DNA from: Rhodospirillales bacterium
Lineage (GTDB): Bacteria > Pseudomonadota > Alphaproteobacteria > Rhodospirillales > Magnetovibrionaceae
Direction: 5' to 3'
DNA: 40,031 bases
Assembly (NCBI GenBank): GCA_024653965.1
Contig: JANLGW010000063.1
Span: forward strand, 1 to 40,031
The notes under the pieces were generated by a model. That model had not been told where the DNA came from. It made no database searches and saw nothing but the letters and a program-made list of their open reading frames with translations. Positions 32,597 to 40,031 of the stretch are shown piece after piece. Every line of letters begins with the position of its first letter. Positions within the stretch are counted from its first letter, which is position 1. Position numbers and translations under genes: made by a program.

Positions 32597-33967
32597 ATGA
32601 CCTCCCCAAAACGCGCCGACGCGCGCAAGGAAGCGGAAGCTTTCCTGAAGTCCCATCCCAAGATCGAGCATCTCGACGCTCTGTTTCAAGACATCAACGG
32701 CATCATGCGCGGCAAGCGTTATCCGCGTGCGGAAATAGTACACCTATACGAAAAGGGCATGTTGATGCCCTATTCAGCGATGGTGGTGGACATTACCGGC
32801 AACACCTCGAATGCAGGCGGCGTGGGTTTTGATGACGGAGATCCGGACGGCATGATGTTTCCCGTGCCAAATACCTTGGTGCCGGTGCCGTGGGCGCACG
32901 AACCCACCGCGCAGTGTCTGGTGTCGTTCGACGACAGCAACGGCGGCAAAGAAATGCTGGAGCCGCGCAACATCCTTGAAAAGGTGGACAACATCCTGCG
33001 CGCCGATGGGTTGCATGCGGTGTGTGCGATGGAATTGGAATTTTACCTGATCGACCCCGTGCGCACGCCGGACGGCAGACCCCAGGCGCCGATTTCGCCC
33101 GCTACCGGCGAGCGGGAAATCTCCACCCAGGTCTATGGCATGGAAGAACTTGAAGATTATTCCGCCGTGCTGAGCGACATTGAAAAAACCTGCCACGCTC
33201 AGGGCGTGCCCGCTTATACCGCCAGCGCCGAATACGCCGCCGGCCAATTCGAGGTGAACTTGAAACATACGGCCTCCGCCGTGGTGGCGGCGGATCACGC
33301 GGCGCTGCTGTGCCGGGTGGTGCGCAACGTCGCATTGGAGCACGGGTTTCGCGCAACGTTCATGGCTAAGCCATTTTTGAACCAAGCGGGCAACGGCTTG
33401 CACATGCACATGAGCCTGGTCGACGGGAAGGGTGAAAATCTGTTCGCGGGCGATGATACGGATGCCAATCCGCTATTGCGCCATGCCATCGGCGGATTGC
33501 AAGCAGCGTTGTTTGAATCCATGGCGGTGTTTGCGCCATGCATCAATGCGTATCGCCGTTATATGCTCAACATCTATGTGCCGATGGGGCCGACCTGGGG
33601 CGTGAACAACCGATCCTTGGCGTTTCGCATTCCGTTGGGCGAACAGGCCAATACACGCATTGAACACCGCGTCGCGGGCGCAGACGCCAATCCGTATTTG
33701 GCGCTGGCGGCGGTATTGGCCGGGGCGCATTACGGCATCACCCATAAGATCGATCCCGGCGAATCGCAAAGCGGAAATGCTGGGGCAGAACCCGACGAGC
33801 GTTTTCCGCGCACCATCGAAGAAGCGTTGGCGGCGTTTACGGAAGCTGAAATTCTGCCCAAGTATTTTGGTGAGTGGTATTCGGAAATTTATCACCTCAC
33901 CAAAATTGCCGAAGTCACCAGCTTTCGCGATTATATCTCTAAGCGCGAGTATGATTGGTATCTTTGA
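32597..33967 (+). CDS. puuA: Glutamine synthetase family protein, gamma-glutamylputrescine synthetase (2)
   Basis: A 456-residue GS-like ligase, the closer of the two to E. coli PuuA. IEHLDALFQDINGIMRGKRYP, AMELEFYLID, QFEVNLKHT, GNGLHMHMSL and HRVAGADANPYLALAAV all follow that enzyme's pattern. It would catalyse ATP-dependent ligation of glutamate to putrescine. GGAGTACCTCC precedes the ATG at 32597. It ends the potFGHI-puuA unit, and a strong terminator follows 18 bases after its stop. Having a second GS-like gene in the same region suggests distinct amine preferences. Confidence 0.9.
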   Translation: MTSPKRADARKEAEAFLKSHPKIEHLDALFQDINGIMRGKRYPRAEIVHLYEKGMLMPYSAMVVDITGNTSNAGGVGFDDGDPDGMMFPVPNTLVPVPWAHEPTAQCLVSFDDSNGGKEMLEPRNILEKVDNILRADGLHAVCAMELEFYLIDPVRTPDGRPQAPISPATGEREISTQVYGMEELEDYSAVLSDIEKTCHAQGVPAYTASAEYAAGQFEVNLKHTASAVVAADHAALLCRVVRNVALEHGFRATFMAKPFLNQAGNGLHMHMSLVDGKGENLFAGDDTDANPLLRHAIGGLQAALFESMAVFAPCINAYRRYMLNIYVPMGPTWGVNNRSLAFRIPLGEQANTRIEHRVAGADANPYLALAAVLAGAHYGITHKIDPGESQSGNAGAEPDERFPRTIEEALAAFTEAEILPKYFGEWYSEIYHLTKIAEVTSFRDYISKREYDWYL

Positions 33968-33985
33968 GCCGCACTGCGCCGATAC

Positions 33986-34016
33986 AAAAACGCCCCCGCG
34001 AACGGGGGCGTTTTTT
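33986..34016. terminator. Strong hairpin terminator
   Basis: AAAAACGCCCCCG and CGGGGGCGTTTTT form a 13-base-pair stem with a CGAA loop and a T-run. It lies between convergent puuA and the aldehyde dehydrogenase gene. The A-tract on the other side allows it to work in both directions. Confidence 0.92.
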
Positions 34017-34031
34017 GTGGGGAGAAGGGGG

Positions 34032-35516
34032 TTAGGACAGCTCGATCCACGTTGCCTTCAGCTCGGTATATTTGTCGAGCGCGTGCAGGGATTTGTCGCG
34101 GCCATTGCCCGATTGTTTGTAACCGCCGAACGGCATGGTCATGTCGCCGCCGTCCCAGCAGTTGACCCACATGTTGCCCGCGCGGATGCGCCGCGACAGG
34201 GTGATGGCCTTGTTGAGATCATTGGTCCACAGGCAGGCGGCCAGGCCGTAATCGGTATCGTTGGCGATGGCCACCGCCTCGTCAGCGTCCTTGAACGTGA
34301 GGGTCGAGAGCACCGGGCCGAAGATTTCTTCCTTCGCGATGCGCATCGAACTTTTCACGCCGTCGAACACCGTGGGCGCGATGTAATAACCGCCTTGATT
34401 CAGCAACACGCGTTCGCCGCCGCATAGCAGCTTGGCGCCCTCGGCTTTGCCCACATCAATGTAATCGAGCACGCGGTTCATGTGTTTTTCTTCGATTAAA
34501 GCACCCATGCGCGTCTCGGGATCGAGCGGATCACCCGGCTGCAGCGTGGCGGCGACCTTGAGCAGTTCATCCAAAAATTCGTCTTTGATGGTGTCTTGTA
34601 CGATCAGGCGCGATGCGGCGGTGCATACTTCGCCTTGGTTATAAAAGATGCCGATGGCGGCGCTTTCGGCTGCTTTTTTCAGATCCTTGCAATCGTCGAA
34701 TACGATGTTGGGCGTTTTGCCGCCGCATTCCAGCCATACACGTTTCATGTTGGACTGGCCGGAATACTGCAAGAACAGCTTGCCGACTTCGCCTGAGCCG
34801 GTGAAGGCTAGGCAGTCTACATCCTTGTGCAGGCCCAGTGCGCGCCCCGCTGTAGGGCCGAAGCCGGACACCACATTGAGCACGCCGTCGGGCAGCCCCG
34901 CTTCAGAGGCCAGTTCGGCCAGACGTAGCGCAGTGAGCGGAGATTGTTCGGCGGGTTTGAGCACGACCGAATTGCCTGCCGCCAATGCGGGGCCGAGTTT
35001 CCAGCACGCCATTAACAGCGGAAAATTCCATGGTACTACGGCAGCAACCACGCCGATGGCTTCGCGGGTGATGGTGCCGAACGCGTTCGGCCCGGTGGGG
35101 GCGACTTCGTCGTATACCTTGTCGCACGCTTCGCCGTACCAGCGCATGCAGCTGGCCGACGATGGCACGTCGACGCTCAAACTGTCGCTGATGGGCTTGC
35201 CGACATCCAGAGTCTCCAGCAAGGCGAGTTCTTCTCGGTGTTCCATCATCAAATCGGCCAAGCGGATGAGGACTTTTTTGCGCACCTTAGGGGGTAAGTT
35301 CGACCATGCGCCGCTTTCAAACGCTTGGCGTGCCGAAGCAACCGCGCGGTTAATGTCTTCCGCGTCGCCTTCGGCGATGTGGGCGAGGGTCTCTCCGGTA
35401 CCGGGATTGATGCACTCAAACGTTTTGCCGTTGGCGGCGTCGACCGTTTTGCCGTGGATGAACAGCTTGCTGGGCAGGGCCAATTGCCGGGCGCGTTCAG
35501 TGTAGGAAAGGGACAT
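34032..35516 (-). CDS. puuC: Aldehyde dehydrogenase, PuuC-like
   Basis: A 494-residue NAD(P)-dependent aldehyde dehydrogenase. The catalytic Cys is at about 298 in NQGEVCTAASR, the general-base Glu at about 263 in WLECGGK, and VVPWNFPL and FTGSGEVGK mark the cofactor site. It fits PuuC, which oxidises gamma-glutamyl-gamma-aminobutyraldehyde, and could also use 4-aminobutanal from the SpuC route. ATG 35516 is chosen over a GTG at 35525; neither has a clear Shine-Dalgarno. It lies 27 bases downstream of the PuuR-like regulator on the same strand, so both share the promoter near 36100. Confidence 0.92.
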   Translation of the reverse strand: MSLSYTERARQLALPSKLFIHGKTVDAANGKTFECINPGTGETLAHIAEGDAEDINRAVASARQAFESGAWSNLPPKVRKKVLIRLADLMMEHREELALLETLDVGKPISDSLSVDVPSSASCMRWYGEACDKVYDEVAPTGPNAFGTITREAIGVVAAVVPWNFPLLMACWKLGPALAAGNSVVLKPAEQSPLTALRLAELASEAGLPDGVLNVVSGFGPTAGRALGLHKDVDCLAFTGSGEVGKLFLQYSGQSNMKRVWLECGGKTPNIVFDDCKDLKKAAESAAIGIFYNQGEVCTAASRLIVQDTIKDEFLDELLKVAATLQPGDPLDPETRMGALIEEKHMNRVLDYIDVGKAEGAKLLCGGERVLLNQGGYYIAPTVFDGVKSSMRIAKEEIFGPVLSTLTFKDADEAVAIANDTDYGLAACLWTNDLNKAITLSRRIRAGNMWVNCWDGGDMTMPFGGYKQSGNGRDKSLHALDKYTELKATWIELS

Positions 35517-35543
35517 GAGGATCACCGAAAATGAAAGGGGTGG

Positions 35544-36092
35544 TTAAAAGCTGGGCGGGGTGGCAGCGCTGACGACGATGCACTCGCCCTTGCCGATGTT
35601 CTTGAAGCGATGGGGGATGGAGTTGTGGATGTAATAGGAATCGCCGGCTTTCAAAATGCTGGTGCGCTGGCCCACCGTCAGTTCAAGTTCGCCCTTGATG
35701 ACGATGCCCGCTTCTTCACTGTTGTGGGTGAGCATTTCTTTGCCTGAATGTGCGCCGACTTCATAGCGTTCATGCAAAAATCGCAGCTTGCGGTCTTTGC
35801 GGTTCGCGCCGACCAGTTTGAGGTGCGCGCCGTTTTCAAAAAACTCGATCAGTTCGTCATTTGAAAAAAAGATTTTGTCGTCCGATTCCATGTCCATGGT
35901 GAGAAAATCGATCAGCGAGATCGAAAAACTATCCAAGACTTTTTTTAACGAATCGATGGATGGGCTGACGCGGTTTTGTTCAATCAGCGAGATGGTGCTG
36001 TTGGTCACGCCAGCGCGTTTGGCAACCTCGCGCTGCGATAGGCCGTACATGGTTCTTAAGGCCTTCAGCCGCGTGCCGATGTCGTTTTCCAT
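35544..36092 (-). CDS. puuR: XRE-family regulator with C-terminal cupin domain, PuuR-like (2)
   Basis: A 182-residue regulator. The helix-turn-helix is at residues about 7-60 (LKALRTMYGLSQREVAKRAG, TNSTISLIEQNRVSPS) and the cupin at about 105-182 (GIVIKGELELTVGQRT, HRFKNIGKGECIVVSAATPPSF). It is the likely putrescine-responsive repressor of its own operon with the aldehyde dehydrogenase and of the divergent alanine dehydrogenase gene. Three operator-like direct repeats lie immediately upstream. It is closely similar in plan to the regulator at 20630. Confidence 0.92.
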   Translation of the reverse strand: MENDIGTRLKALRTMYGLSQREVAKRAGVTNSTISLIEQNRVSPSIDSLKKVLDSFSISLIDFLTMDMESDDKIFFSNDELIEFFENGAHLKLVGANRKDRKLRFLHERYEVGAHSGKEMLTHNSEEAGIVIKGELELTVGQRTSILKAGDSYYIHNSIPHRFKNIGKGECIVVSAATPPSF

Positions 36093-36115
36093 GAATTCCC
36101 GCCTCCTCGTTAAGC

Positions 36116-36206
36116 GTAAAACATATTATACATAAATAAAGGCAAAAAGCCCAAAAACAACAAAATAGAATACATCTTGCGAGCATCCGTAAAATATATT
36201 AGACAT
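36116..36206. promoter_or_regulatory. Three direct operator-like repeats between puuR and ald
   Basis: Site 1 (36116-36133) reads GTAAAACATATTATACAT and site 3 (36189-36206) reads GTAAAATATATTAGACAT, identical at 16 of 18 positions. A weaker middle copy, CAAAATAGAATACAT, is at 36161-36175. Equivalent bases are spaced 42 and 31 bases apart, close to 4 and 3 helical turns. Site 3 matches the E. coli PuuR recognition sequence as I recall it at 12 of 15 positions. They probably bind the cupin regulator encoded alongside. Confidence 0.65.
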
Positions 36207-36307
36207 TCTGAAGGCAAGATGACATCCCGTTGTCTCGCATTTGTAGGCGCCATTCGCGGCCACGCCGGGTTTATTCTTCGGCGGGTAACCGCTTCGGGGA
36301 ACGTAAA

Positions 36308-37426
36308 ATGCTTATTGGTGTACCCAAAGAAATTAAAAATTTTGAGAGCCGCGTTGGCATGACCCCCGCTAATGTACGCGAGTTGGTCAGCCGCGGCCAT
36401 TCCGTATTGGTGGAAACTAACGCCGGTGTTGGCATCGGTCGCGACGACGCGGCTTATGTGGCGGCGGGCGCGAAGATTGTGGCTACCGCTGCAGAGGTAT
36501 TTGCCCAGGCCGAGATGGTCGTCAAGGTGAAAGAGCCGCAGCCCCAGGAATGCAAAATGCTGCGCAAGGGGCAAGTTTTGTTCACCTACCTGCATTTGGC
36601 CCCCGATCCCGAACAAGCCCGTCTGCTGAAAGAATCGGGGTGTATCGCCATTGCCTATGAAACCGTGACGGATGCCCATGGCGGGTTGCCGTTGTTGGCC
36701 CCGATGAGCGAAGTTGCCGGGCGTATGGCCATACAGGCAGGCGCGCGGTGCCTGGAAAACGTCATGGGCGGTTCCGGCATGTTGCTGGGCGGCGTGCCTG
36801 GCGTGCGTCCGGCCAAGGTGGTGGTAATCGGCGGTGGCGTGGTCGGCGCCAATGCGGCGCGCATGGCTTTAGGGATGCATGCCGACGTCACCATTTTGGA
36901 TCGTTCCATCGACCGTCTGCGCGAGCTTGATGCGCTTTATGGTGATCGTCTGCGTACCGTCTATTCCAACAAAGAAAACCTGGAAGAGCATGTGCTTAAT
37001 GCCGATTTGGTCATCGGTGCGGTGCTGATCCCCGGCGCCGCAGCGCCTAAGCTGATCACCAAAGCCATGTTGGCAAAAATGAAAAAAGGCTCCGTGCTGG
37101 TGGACGTCGCCATCGATCAGGGCGGTTGTTTCGAGACCTCGAAAGCGACCACCCATGCCGAGCCTACGTATATCGTCGATGGCATTGTGCATTATTGCGT
37201 GGCCAACATGCCGGGCGCGGTGGCGCATACGTCAGCCTACGCGCTGAACAATGCAACGCTGCCGTTTGTGGTGCAGTTGGCGGATAAGGGGTGGAAAGCC
37301 GCGCTGAGCGATAATCCGCATTTATTGGCGGGATTGAACATCATTCACGGCAAGATTACCTATGAAGCCGTCGCTACGGCGCTGAAGGAACCTTACGTTC
37401 CCGCTAGCGAAGCTCTTAAAGGCTAA
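36308..37426 (+). CDS. ald: Alanine dehydrogenase
   Basis: A 372-residue NAD-dependent enzyme that interconverts L-alanine and pyruvate plus ammonium. It opens with MLIGVPKEIKNFESRVGMTP; catalytic Lys75 (VKVKEPQ) and His96 (YLHLAPD) fall at the canonical family positions. The NAD fold is VVVIGGGVVGANAARMA. ATG 36308 gives the normal length; the upstream frame from 36230 is non-family sequence. It is divergent from puuR and downstream of the operator triplet. In this setting it would recycle the alanine made by the pyruvate-dependent transaminases. Confidence 0.96.
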   Translation: MLIGVPKEIKNFESRVGMTPANVRELVSRGHSVLVETNAGVGIGRDDAAYVAAGAKIVATAAEVFAQAEMVVKVKEPQPQECKMLRKGQVLFTYLHLAPDPEQARLLKESGCIAIAYETVTDAHGGLPLLAPMSEVAGRMAIQAGARCLENVMGGSGMLLGGVPGVRPAKVVVIGGGVVGANAARMALGMHADVTILDRSIDRLRELDALYGDRLRTVYSNKENLEEHVLNADLVIGAVLIPGAAAPKLITKAMLAKMKKGSVLVDVAIDQGGCFETSKATTHAEPTYIVDGIVHYCVANMPGAVAHTSAYALNNATLPFVVQLADKGWKAALSDNPHLLAGLNIIHGKITYEAVATALKEPYVPASEALKG

Positions 37427-37472
37427 GACAACTTTATTCCTCGCATCTATTCCTTGGGCCTCCCCGCTCATT

Positions 37473-37505
37473 CCCCGCAAGCGTGTTGCTTGCGGGGATT
37501 TTTTT
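37473..37505 (+). terminator. Terminator of ald
   Basis: CCCCGCAAGC (37473-37482) and GCTTGCGGGG (37488-37497) form a perfect 10-base-pair stem with loop GTGTT, followed by ATTTTTTT. Confidence 0.92.
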
Positions 37506-37531
37506 GACGGCAGTTTGGGGAGATGCAGATT

Positions 37532-38407
37532 TTAGATGAACTTGCGAAACATCTTGGTTTGATCGAATAAATCTTCGAGCTTTTTCATGCGGCCCTTGGT
37601 TTCATCCCAGGTCAGGGTTTCCACCGCCGAAATGATCGTTTCGATGATGAACAGCGTCACCACCGACGAATCCCATGCGGATGGGGCTTCAATGCGTGAA
37701 TGGAAACTGTACTTGGCGTATTTTGCGGCGGGTGATCCCCATTGGTCGGTAAACAGCACCAGCGTTACTCCCTGTGCGGCAGCCATTTCGGCTAGGCGCA
37801 AGATGTCGTGTTCGTAACGGCGGATGTCGAAGGCGACCAGCACGTCGCCTGCGTTCATGTTCAATACATAATGTGGCCACGTGTTGGCGTTTGACGCCAC
37901 CAAGGTCACGCCGCTGCGGATGACCTGCATGTGGGTGAATAGATAATCCGCCAGCGATCGGGTGATGCGTCCGCCGACCACGTGGATCTGGCGATTGCGA
38001 TCCGATAGCAATTGCGCTACCGCGTTGAAGACTTCCGGGTCGATTTGGCGCAGGGTTTGGCGCATGTTGTCCATTACCGCATCGGCGAAGCGGTTAAGGA
38101 TATGGGTATCCGGCGCATTTTCCGCCCACAGGTTGTGCTTGGTGATGGGGTTGGAAAGCGTCGCTTCCAACTCGTCGCGCAATGCCGCCTGCAGTTGCGG
38201 GAATCCTTTGAAGCCTAGTTTTTTGGCCATGCGCACCACGGTCGGCGTGGATACGCTGGAAACTTCGGCAACGGTCGTGATGCTTCCCAGCCCCGATACC
38301 GGGTAGTTTTCCAAGATCGCATTGGCGAGTTGTCGTTCGGCGCGGGTTAGGCGTTCGAATTTGCTACGGATGCGTTCCGCGACCGTGAGATTTTGCGCCT
38401 TAGCCAT
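37532..38407 (-). CDS. MurR/RpiR-family transcriptional regulator
   Basis: A 291-residue regulator with an N-terminal RpiR helix-turn-helix (residues about 10-85: LTRAERQLANAILENYP, then TVAEVSSVSTPTVVRMAKKLGFKGFPQL) and a C-terminal SIS sugar-isomerase-like ligand domain (about 130-260: IHVVGGRITRSLADYLF, NAGDVLVAFDIRRYEHDIL). The SIS ligand is usually a phosphosugar, but relatives control amino acid and TRAP uptake operons. It is divergent from an N-formylglutamate amidohydrolase-like gene and a TRAP transporter, which are its likely targets. Confidence 0.9.
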   Translation of the reverse strand: MAKAQNLTVAERIRSKFERLTRAERQLANAILENYPVSGLGSITTVAEVSSVSTPTVVRMAKKLGFKGFPQLQAALRDELEATLSNPITKHNLWAENAPDTHILNRFADAVMDNMRQTLRQIDPEVFNAVAQLLSDRNRQIHVVGGRITRSLADYLFTHMQVIRSGVTLVASNANTWPHYVLNMNAGDVLVAFDIRRYEHDILRLAEMAAAQGVTLVLFTDQWGSPAAKYAKYSFHSRIEAPSAWDSSVVTLFIIETIISAVETLTWDETKGRMKKLEDLFDQTKMFRKFI

Positions 38408-38612
38408 ATGCGATCCTTCGGGCTGTTTGCGGGGTTGATGCCGATTTTAAAAATTTCCGAGGTCTTGTAGCAGAAATCCCCCGTTGTCGCTTGTCTGAAA
38501 ATGTTACGCCAAATAAAATAAAAATGAAAATAATGTTTCAGAATTTGGCTTGACTCTCTTCTAACATGTGAAAGGATATGTTCAAAATAACGGACCAGGG
38601 GGGTCCTAAAGG
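38408..38612. promoter_or_regulatory. Divergent control region with nested inverted repeats
   Basis: CTGAAA (38495-38500) and TTTCAG (38536-38541), and separately GCCAAAT (38508-38514) and ATTTGGC (38543-38549), form two interleaved inverted pairs around an A-rich core. These are probable sites for the RpiR-type regulator. TTGACT at 38550-38555 could be a -35 box for the plus-strand operon, though no good -10 follows. GGACC and GGTCC (38592-38596, 38602-38606) make a small hairpin just before the AAAGG ribosome site. Confidence 0.45.
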
Positions 38613-39401
38613 ATGAATGAGCAAGCTTTAAAAGACGAGCCAGCGCTCGGTGATGTCGTGGCGGTAATCAATCCGGCGGGCGCGGGTCGGGTCGTTTTGG
38701 TCTGTGAGCATGCGGCGAATGCCATTCCGTCAGAACTTAATGGGCTGGGCTTAAACGAGCATGCTTTGCAGAGTCATATTGCCTGGGATCTTGGTGCTTT
38801 GGCCGTGGCTGAGGCGATGTCGGCTAAGCTGGACGCGCCTTTGGTTGCGCATCGTGTGTCGCGCTTGGTTTATGACTGCAACCGTGCCCCGAATGCGCTC
38901 GATGCCATTCCGGACATTAGCGAATATCAAAAAATTCCCGGCAATGTGGGCTTGAGCGCGGCGGACCGACAGGCCCGCACGGTGCGTTATTATGCGCCGT
39001 TTTGCGATACGCTGAGCGCGTGTCTGAAAAAGCGTGTTTTGCCTGTGTTGATCACCGTTCATTCCTTTACGCCCGTTTACAAGGGACAGCGCCGCGACGT
39101 TGAAATCGGCATCCTCCATGATCGCGATTCTCGTCTGGCCGATGAAATTCTCAAATGTGCGGGACGAAACAGTGATCGCAAAGTGATGCGAAATTTGCCC
39201 TATGGGCCGGAAGACGGCGTGACCTTCACGCTGGTTCGCCATGCTTTGCCCTATGGCCTGTTGAACGTGATGATCGAGATTCGCAACGATTTGATCGCAG
39301 ATGTAAGCAGCCAACAAGCCATGGCCATAAGACTGTCAGAGTATGTGACCAACGCCCTATCAGCGTTGGAAAACAATGCCGACTTAGCCCAGGTTTCGTG
39401 A
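38613..39401 (+). CDS. N-formylglutamate amidohydrolase family protein
   Basis: A 262-residue FGase-family metallohydrolase. Conserved points are VVLVCEHAANAIPSEL at the N terminus, HIAWDLGALAVAEAMS, VSRLVYDCNRAP, LITVHSFTPVYKGQRRDVEIGIL and the late VMIEIRNDLI. Classic members release formate from N-formylglutamate in histidine breakdown, but no hut genes are here. With an RpiR regulator and a TRAP transporter alongside, a role on an imported N-acylated amino acid is a reasonable inference. AAAGG precedes the ATG very closely. Confidence 0.85.
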   Translation: MNEQALKDEPALGDVVAVINPAGAGRVVLVCEHAANAIPSELNGLGLNEHALQSHIAWDLGALAVAEAMSAKLDAPLVAHRVSRLVYDCNRAPNALDAIPDISEYQKIPGNVGLSAADRQARTVRYYAPFCDTLSACLKKRVLPVLITVHSFTPVYKGQRRDVEIGILHDRDSRLADEILKCAGRNSDRKVMRNLPYGPEDGVTFTLVRHALPYGLLNVMIEIRNDLIADVSSQQAMAIRLSEYVTNALSALENNADLAQVS

Positions 39402-39412
39402 GGAAAAGAACC

Positions 39413-39466
39413 ATGGAATGCAAAATGGCTTTTAAAGATATAAGGCGGAGTTCGCGGTATGCCTAA
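39413..39466 (+). CDS. Possible 17-residue leader peptide
   Basis: ATG 39413 follows GGAAAAG (39402-39408) closely and the frame encodes MECKMAFKDIRRSSRYA before TAA at 39464-39466. It fills the gap between the amidohydrolase and the TRAP small permease, and its end overlaps the permease start by 8 bases. It could couple translation of the two genes, or be chance. There is no database support available here. Confidence 0.25.
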   Translation: MECKMAFKDIRRSSRYA

Positions 39467-40025
39467 GGCCATCGTACTTTTTGTGCGTTATGTCGAAGCG
39501 GTCAACTGGGTGGTTGGCCGGTTTGCGATGTATATGATTTTCGCCATGCTGGGTGTGTTGCTGTATTCCTCTTTCGCCAAGACCTTTTTGCAGCCCGCGT
39601 TATGGACCCTGGAAATGGCGCAATTTTTGATGGCGGCCTATTACATTTTGGGCGGGCCGTATTCCATGCAATTGGGCGACCATGTGCGCATGGATTTGTT
39701 GTACGGCAATTTGTCGCCCCGGCGCATGGCGTTCGCCGATACGCTTACCTCGGTGTTTTTGATTACCTATTTGGTGTTGCTGCTGTATGGCGGTTATTCG
39801 AGCACCCTGTACGCCATTCAGTATAACGAGACGAGTTATTCGTCTTGGTCGCCTTACATGGCACCAATCAAAATCATTATGACCGGGGGCATATTTTTGA
39901 TGCTCCTGCAGACGATTGCGTTCTTTTTTAAAGACATTGCGCGGGCGCGTGGCATGACGATCGATGGCCTTCCGCTGACGGAAACGGCTCCACTGGGTGA
40001 TGTGAGTGGGGAGACGGGGCTGTGA
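39459..40025 (+). CDS. TRAP transporter small permease (DctQ-like)
   Basis: A 188-residue DctQ-family subunit with four hydrophobic helices (YMIFAMLGVLLYSSFA; MAQFLMAAYYILGGPY; TSVFLITYLVLLLYGGY; IIMTGGIFLMLLQTIAFFF). The characteristic LGDHVRMDLLYGNLSPR between helices two and three is the family hallmark. AAGGCGGAG lies 8 bases before ATG 39459. It works with a large DctM permease and a periplasmic binding protein in sodium-driven uptake of organic or amino acids. The large-subunit gene starts at its stop codon. Confidence 0.92.
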   Translation: MPKAIVLFVRYVEAVNWVVGRFAMYMIFAMLGVLLYSSFAKTFLQPALWTLEMAQFLMAAYYILGGPYSMQLGDHVRMDLLYGNLSPRRMAFADTLTSVFLITYLVLLLYGGYSSTLYAIQYNETSYSSWSPYMAPIKIIMTGGIFLMLLQTIAFFFKDIARARGMTIDGLPLTETAPLGDVSGETGL

Positions 40026-40031
40026 GTTATG
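40022..40031 (+). CDS. Start of TRAP transporter large permease (DctM-like), truncated by window end
   Basis: GTG at 40022 overlaps the TGA of the small permease by 4 bases (GTGA) and opens the frame (M)SY. This is the expected beginning of a DctM large permease, which normally follows DctQ. Only three codons and one base are visible, so the call rests on context; an ATG at 40029 is an alternative start. Confidence 0.5.

Noticed and set aside
1-40031. CRISPR array or phage genes
   Set aside because: No regularly spaced direct repeats with unique spacers and no capsid, terminase or tail genes were seen.

Overview
The window reads as a chromosome segment of a GC-rich alphaproteobacterium, most likely a Rhodospirillales-type marine or freshwater heterotroph. 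This is inferred from the gene order murA-hisG-hisD-UPF0262-LMW phosphatase-infA-maf-rng-yacG-tRNA-Phe, the short HisG, and the UPF0262 protein. No 16S or other species marker is present. No CRISPR array, complete insertion sequence, integrase or phage structural gene was seen.

Layout. (1) 88-4407: core genes for peptidoglycan (murA), histidine (hisG, hisD), a UPF0262 protein and a low-molecular-weight phosphatase-like protein. (2) 4408-7292: an AT-rich accessory insert breaking the usual phosphatase-infA linkage. It holds two unknown exported or membrane proteins, an orphan Phd-type antitoxin whose toxin is reduced to 13 codons, and several short palindromic repeats, one family present as inverted copies near both edges. 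(3) 7293-10048: infA, maf, rng, yacG and an intact tRNA-Phe (GAA). (4) 10033-17366: two short modules strung behind tRNA-Phe, separated by copies of the tRNA 3' end at 10033, 13442 and 17301. The first carries two paralogous secreted proteins of unknown function; the second carries a GH3 and a GH1 beta-glucosidase. Neither has an integrase. (5) 17527-19094: an acetate-type (GPR1/FUN34/YaaH) transporter and an unknown membrane protein. (6) 19151-37505: a large polyamine catabolic region. (7) 37532-40031: an RpiR-type regulator, an N-formylglutamate amidohydrolase-like enzyme and the start of a TRAP transporter.

How the polyamine genes fit together. PotFGHI would import putrescine or related polyamines, and agmatinase makes putrescine from agmatine. 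Two glutamine-synthetase-like PuuA proteins, an FAD oxidase (PuuB/OrdL), an aldehyde dehydrogenase (PuuC) and a class I amidotransferase-like hydrolase (PuuD) form the gamma-glutamyl route to GABA. A SpuC-type aminotransferase gives a parallel direct transamination route, and a second class III aminotransferase could take the omega-amino acid products. Pyruvate-dependent transaminases make alanine, and alanine dehydrogenase would return it to pyruvate plus ammonium. Two PuuR-like XRE-cupin regulators flank the region. Short AT-rich repeats resembling the E. coli PuuR operator lie in the divergent control regions, best seen as three direct copies at 36116-36206.

The most unusual points are the tandem tRNA-Phe islets with a novel paralogous secreted pair, the decayed toxin-antitoxin locus inside a repeat-bounded insert, the helically phased operator triplet, and a PotF that appears anchored by an uncleaved N-terminal helix and a charged linker.
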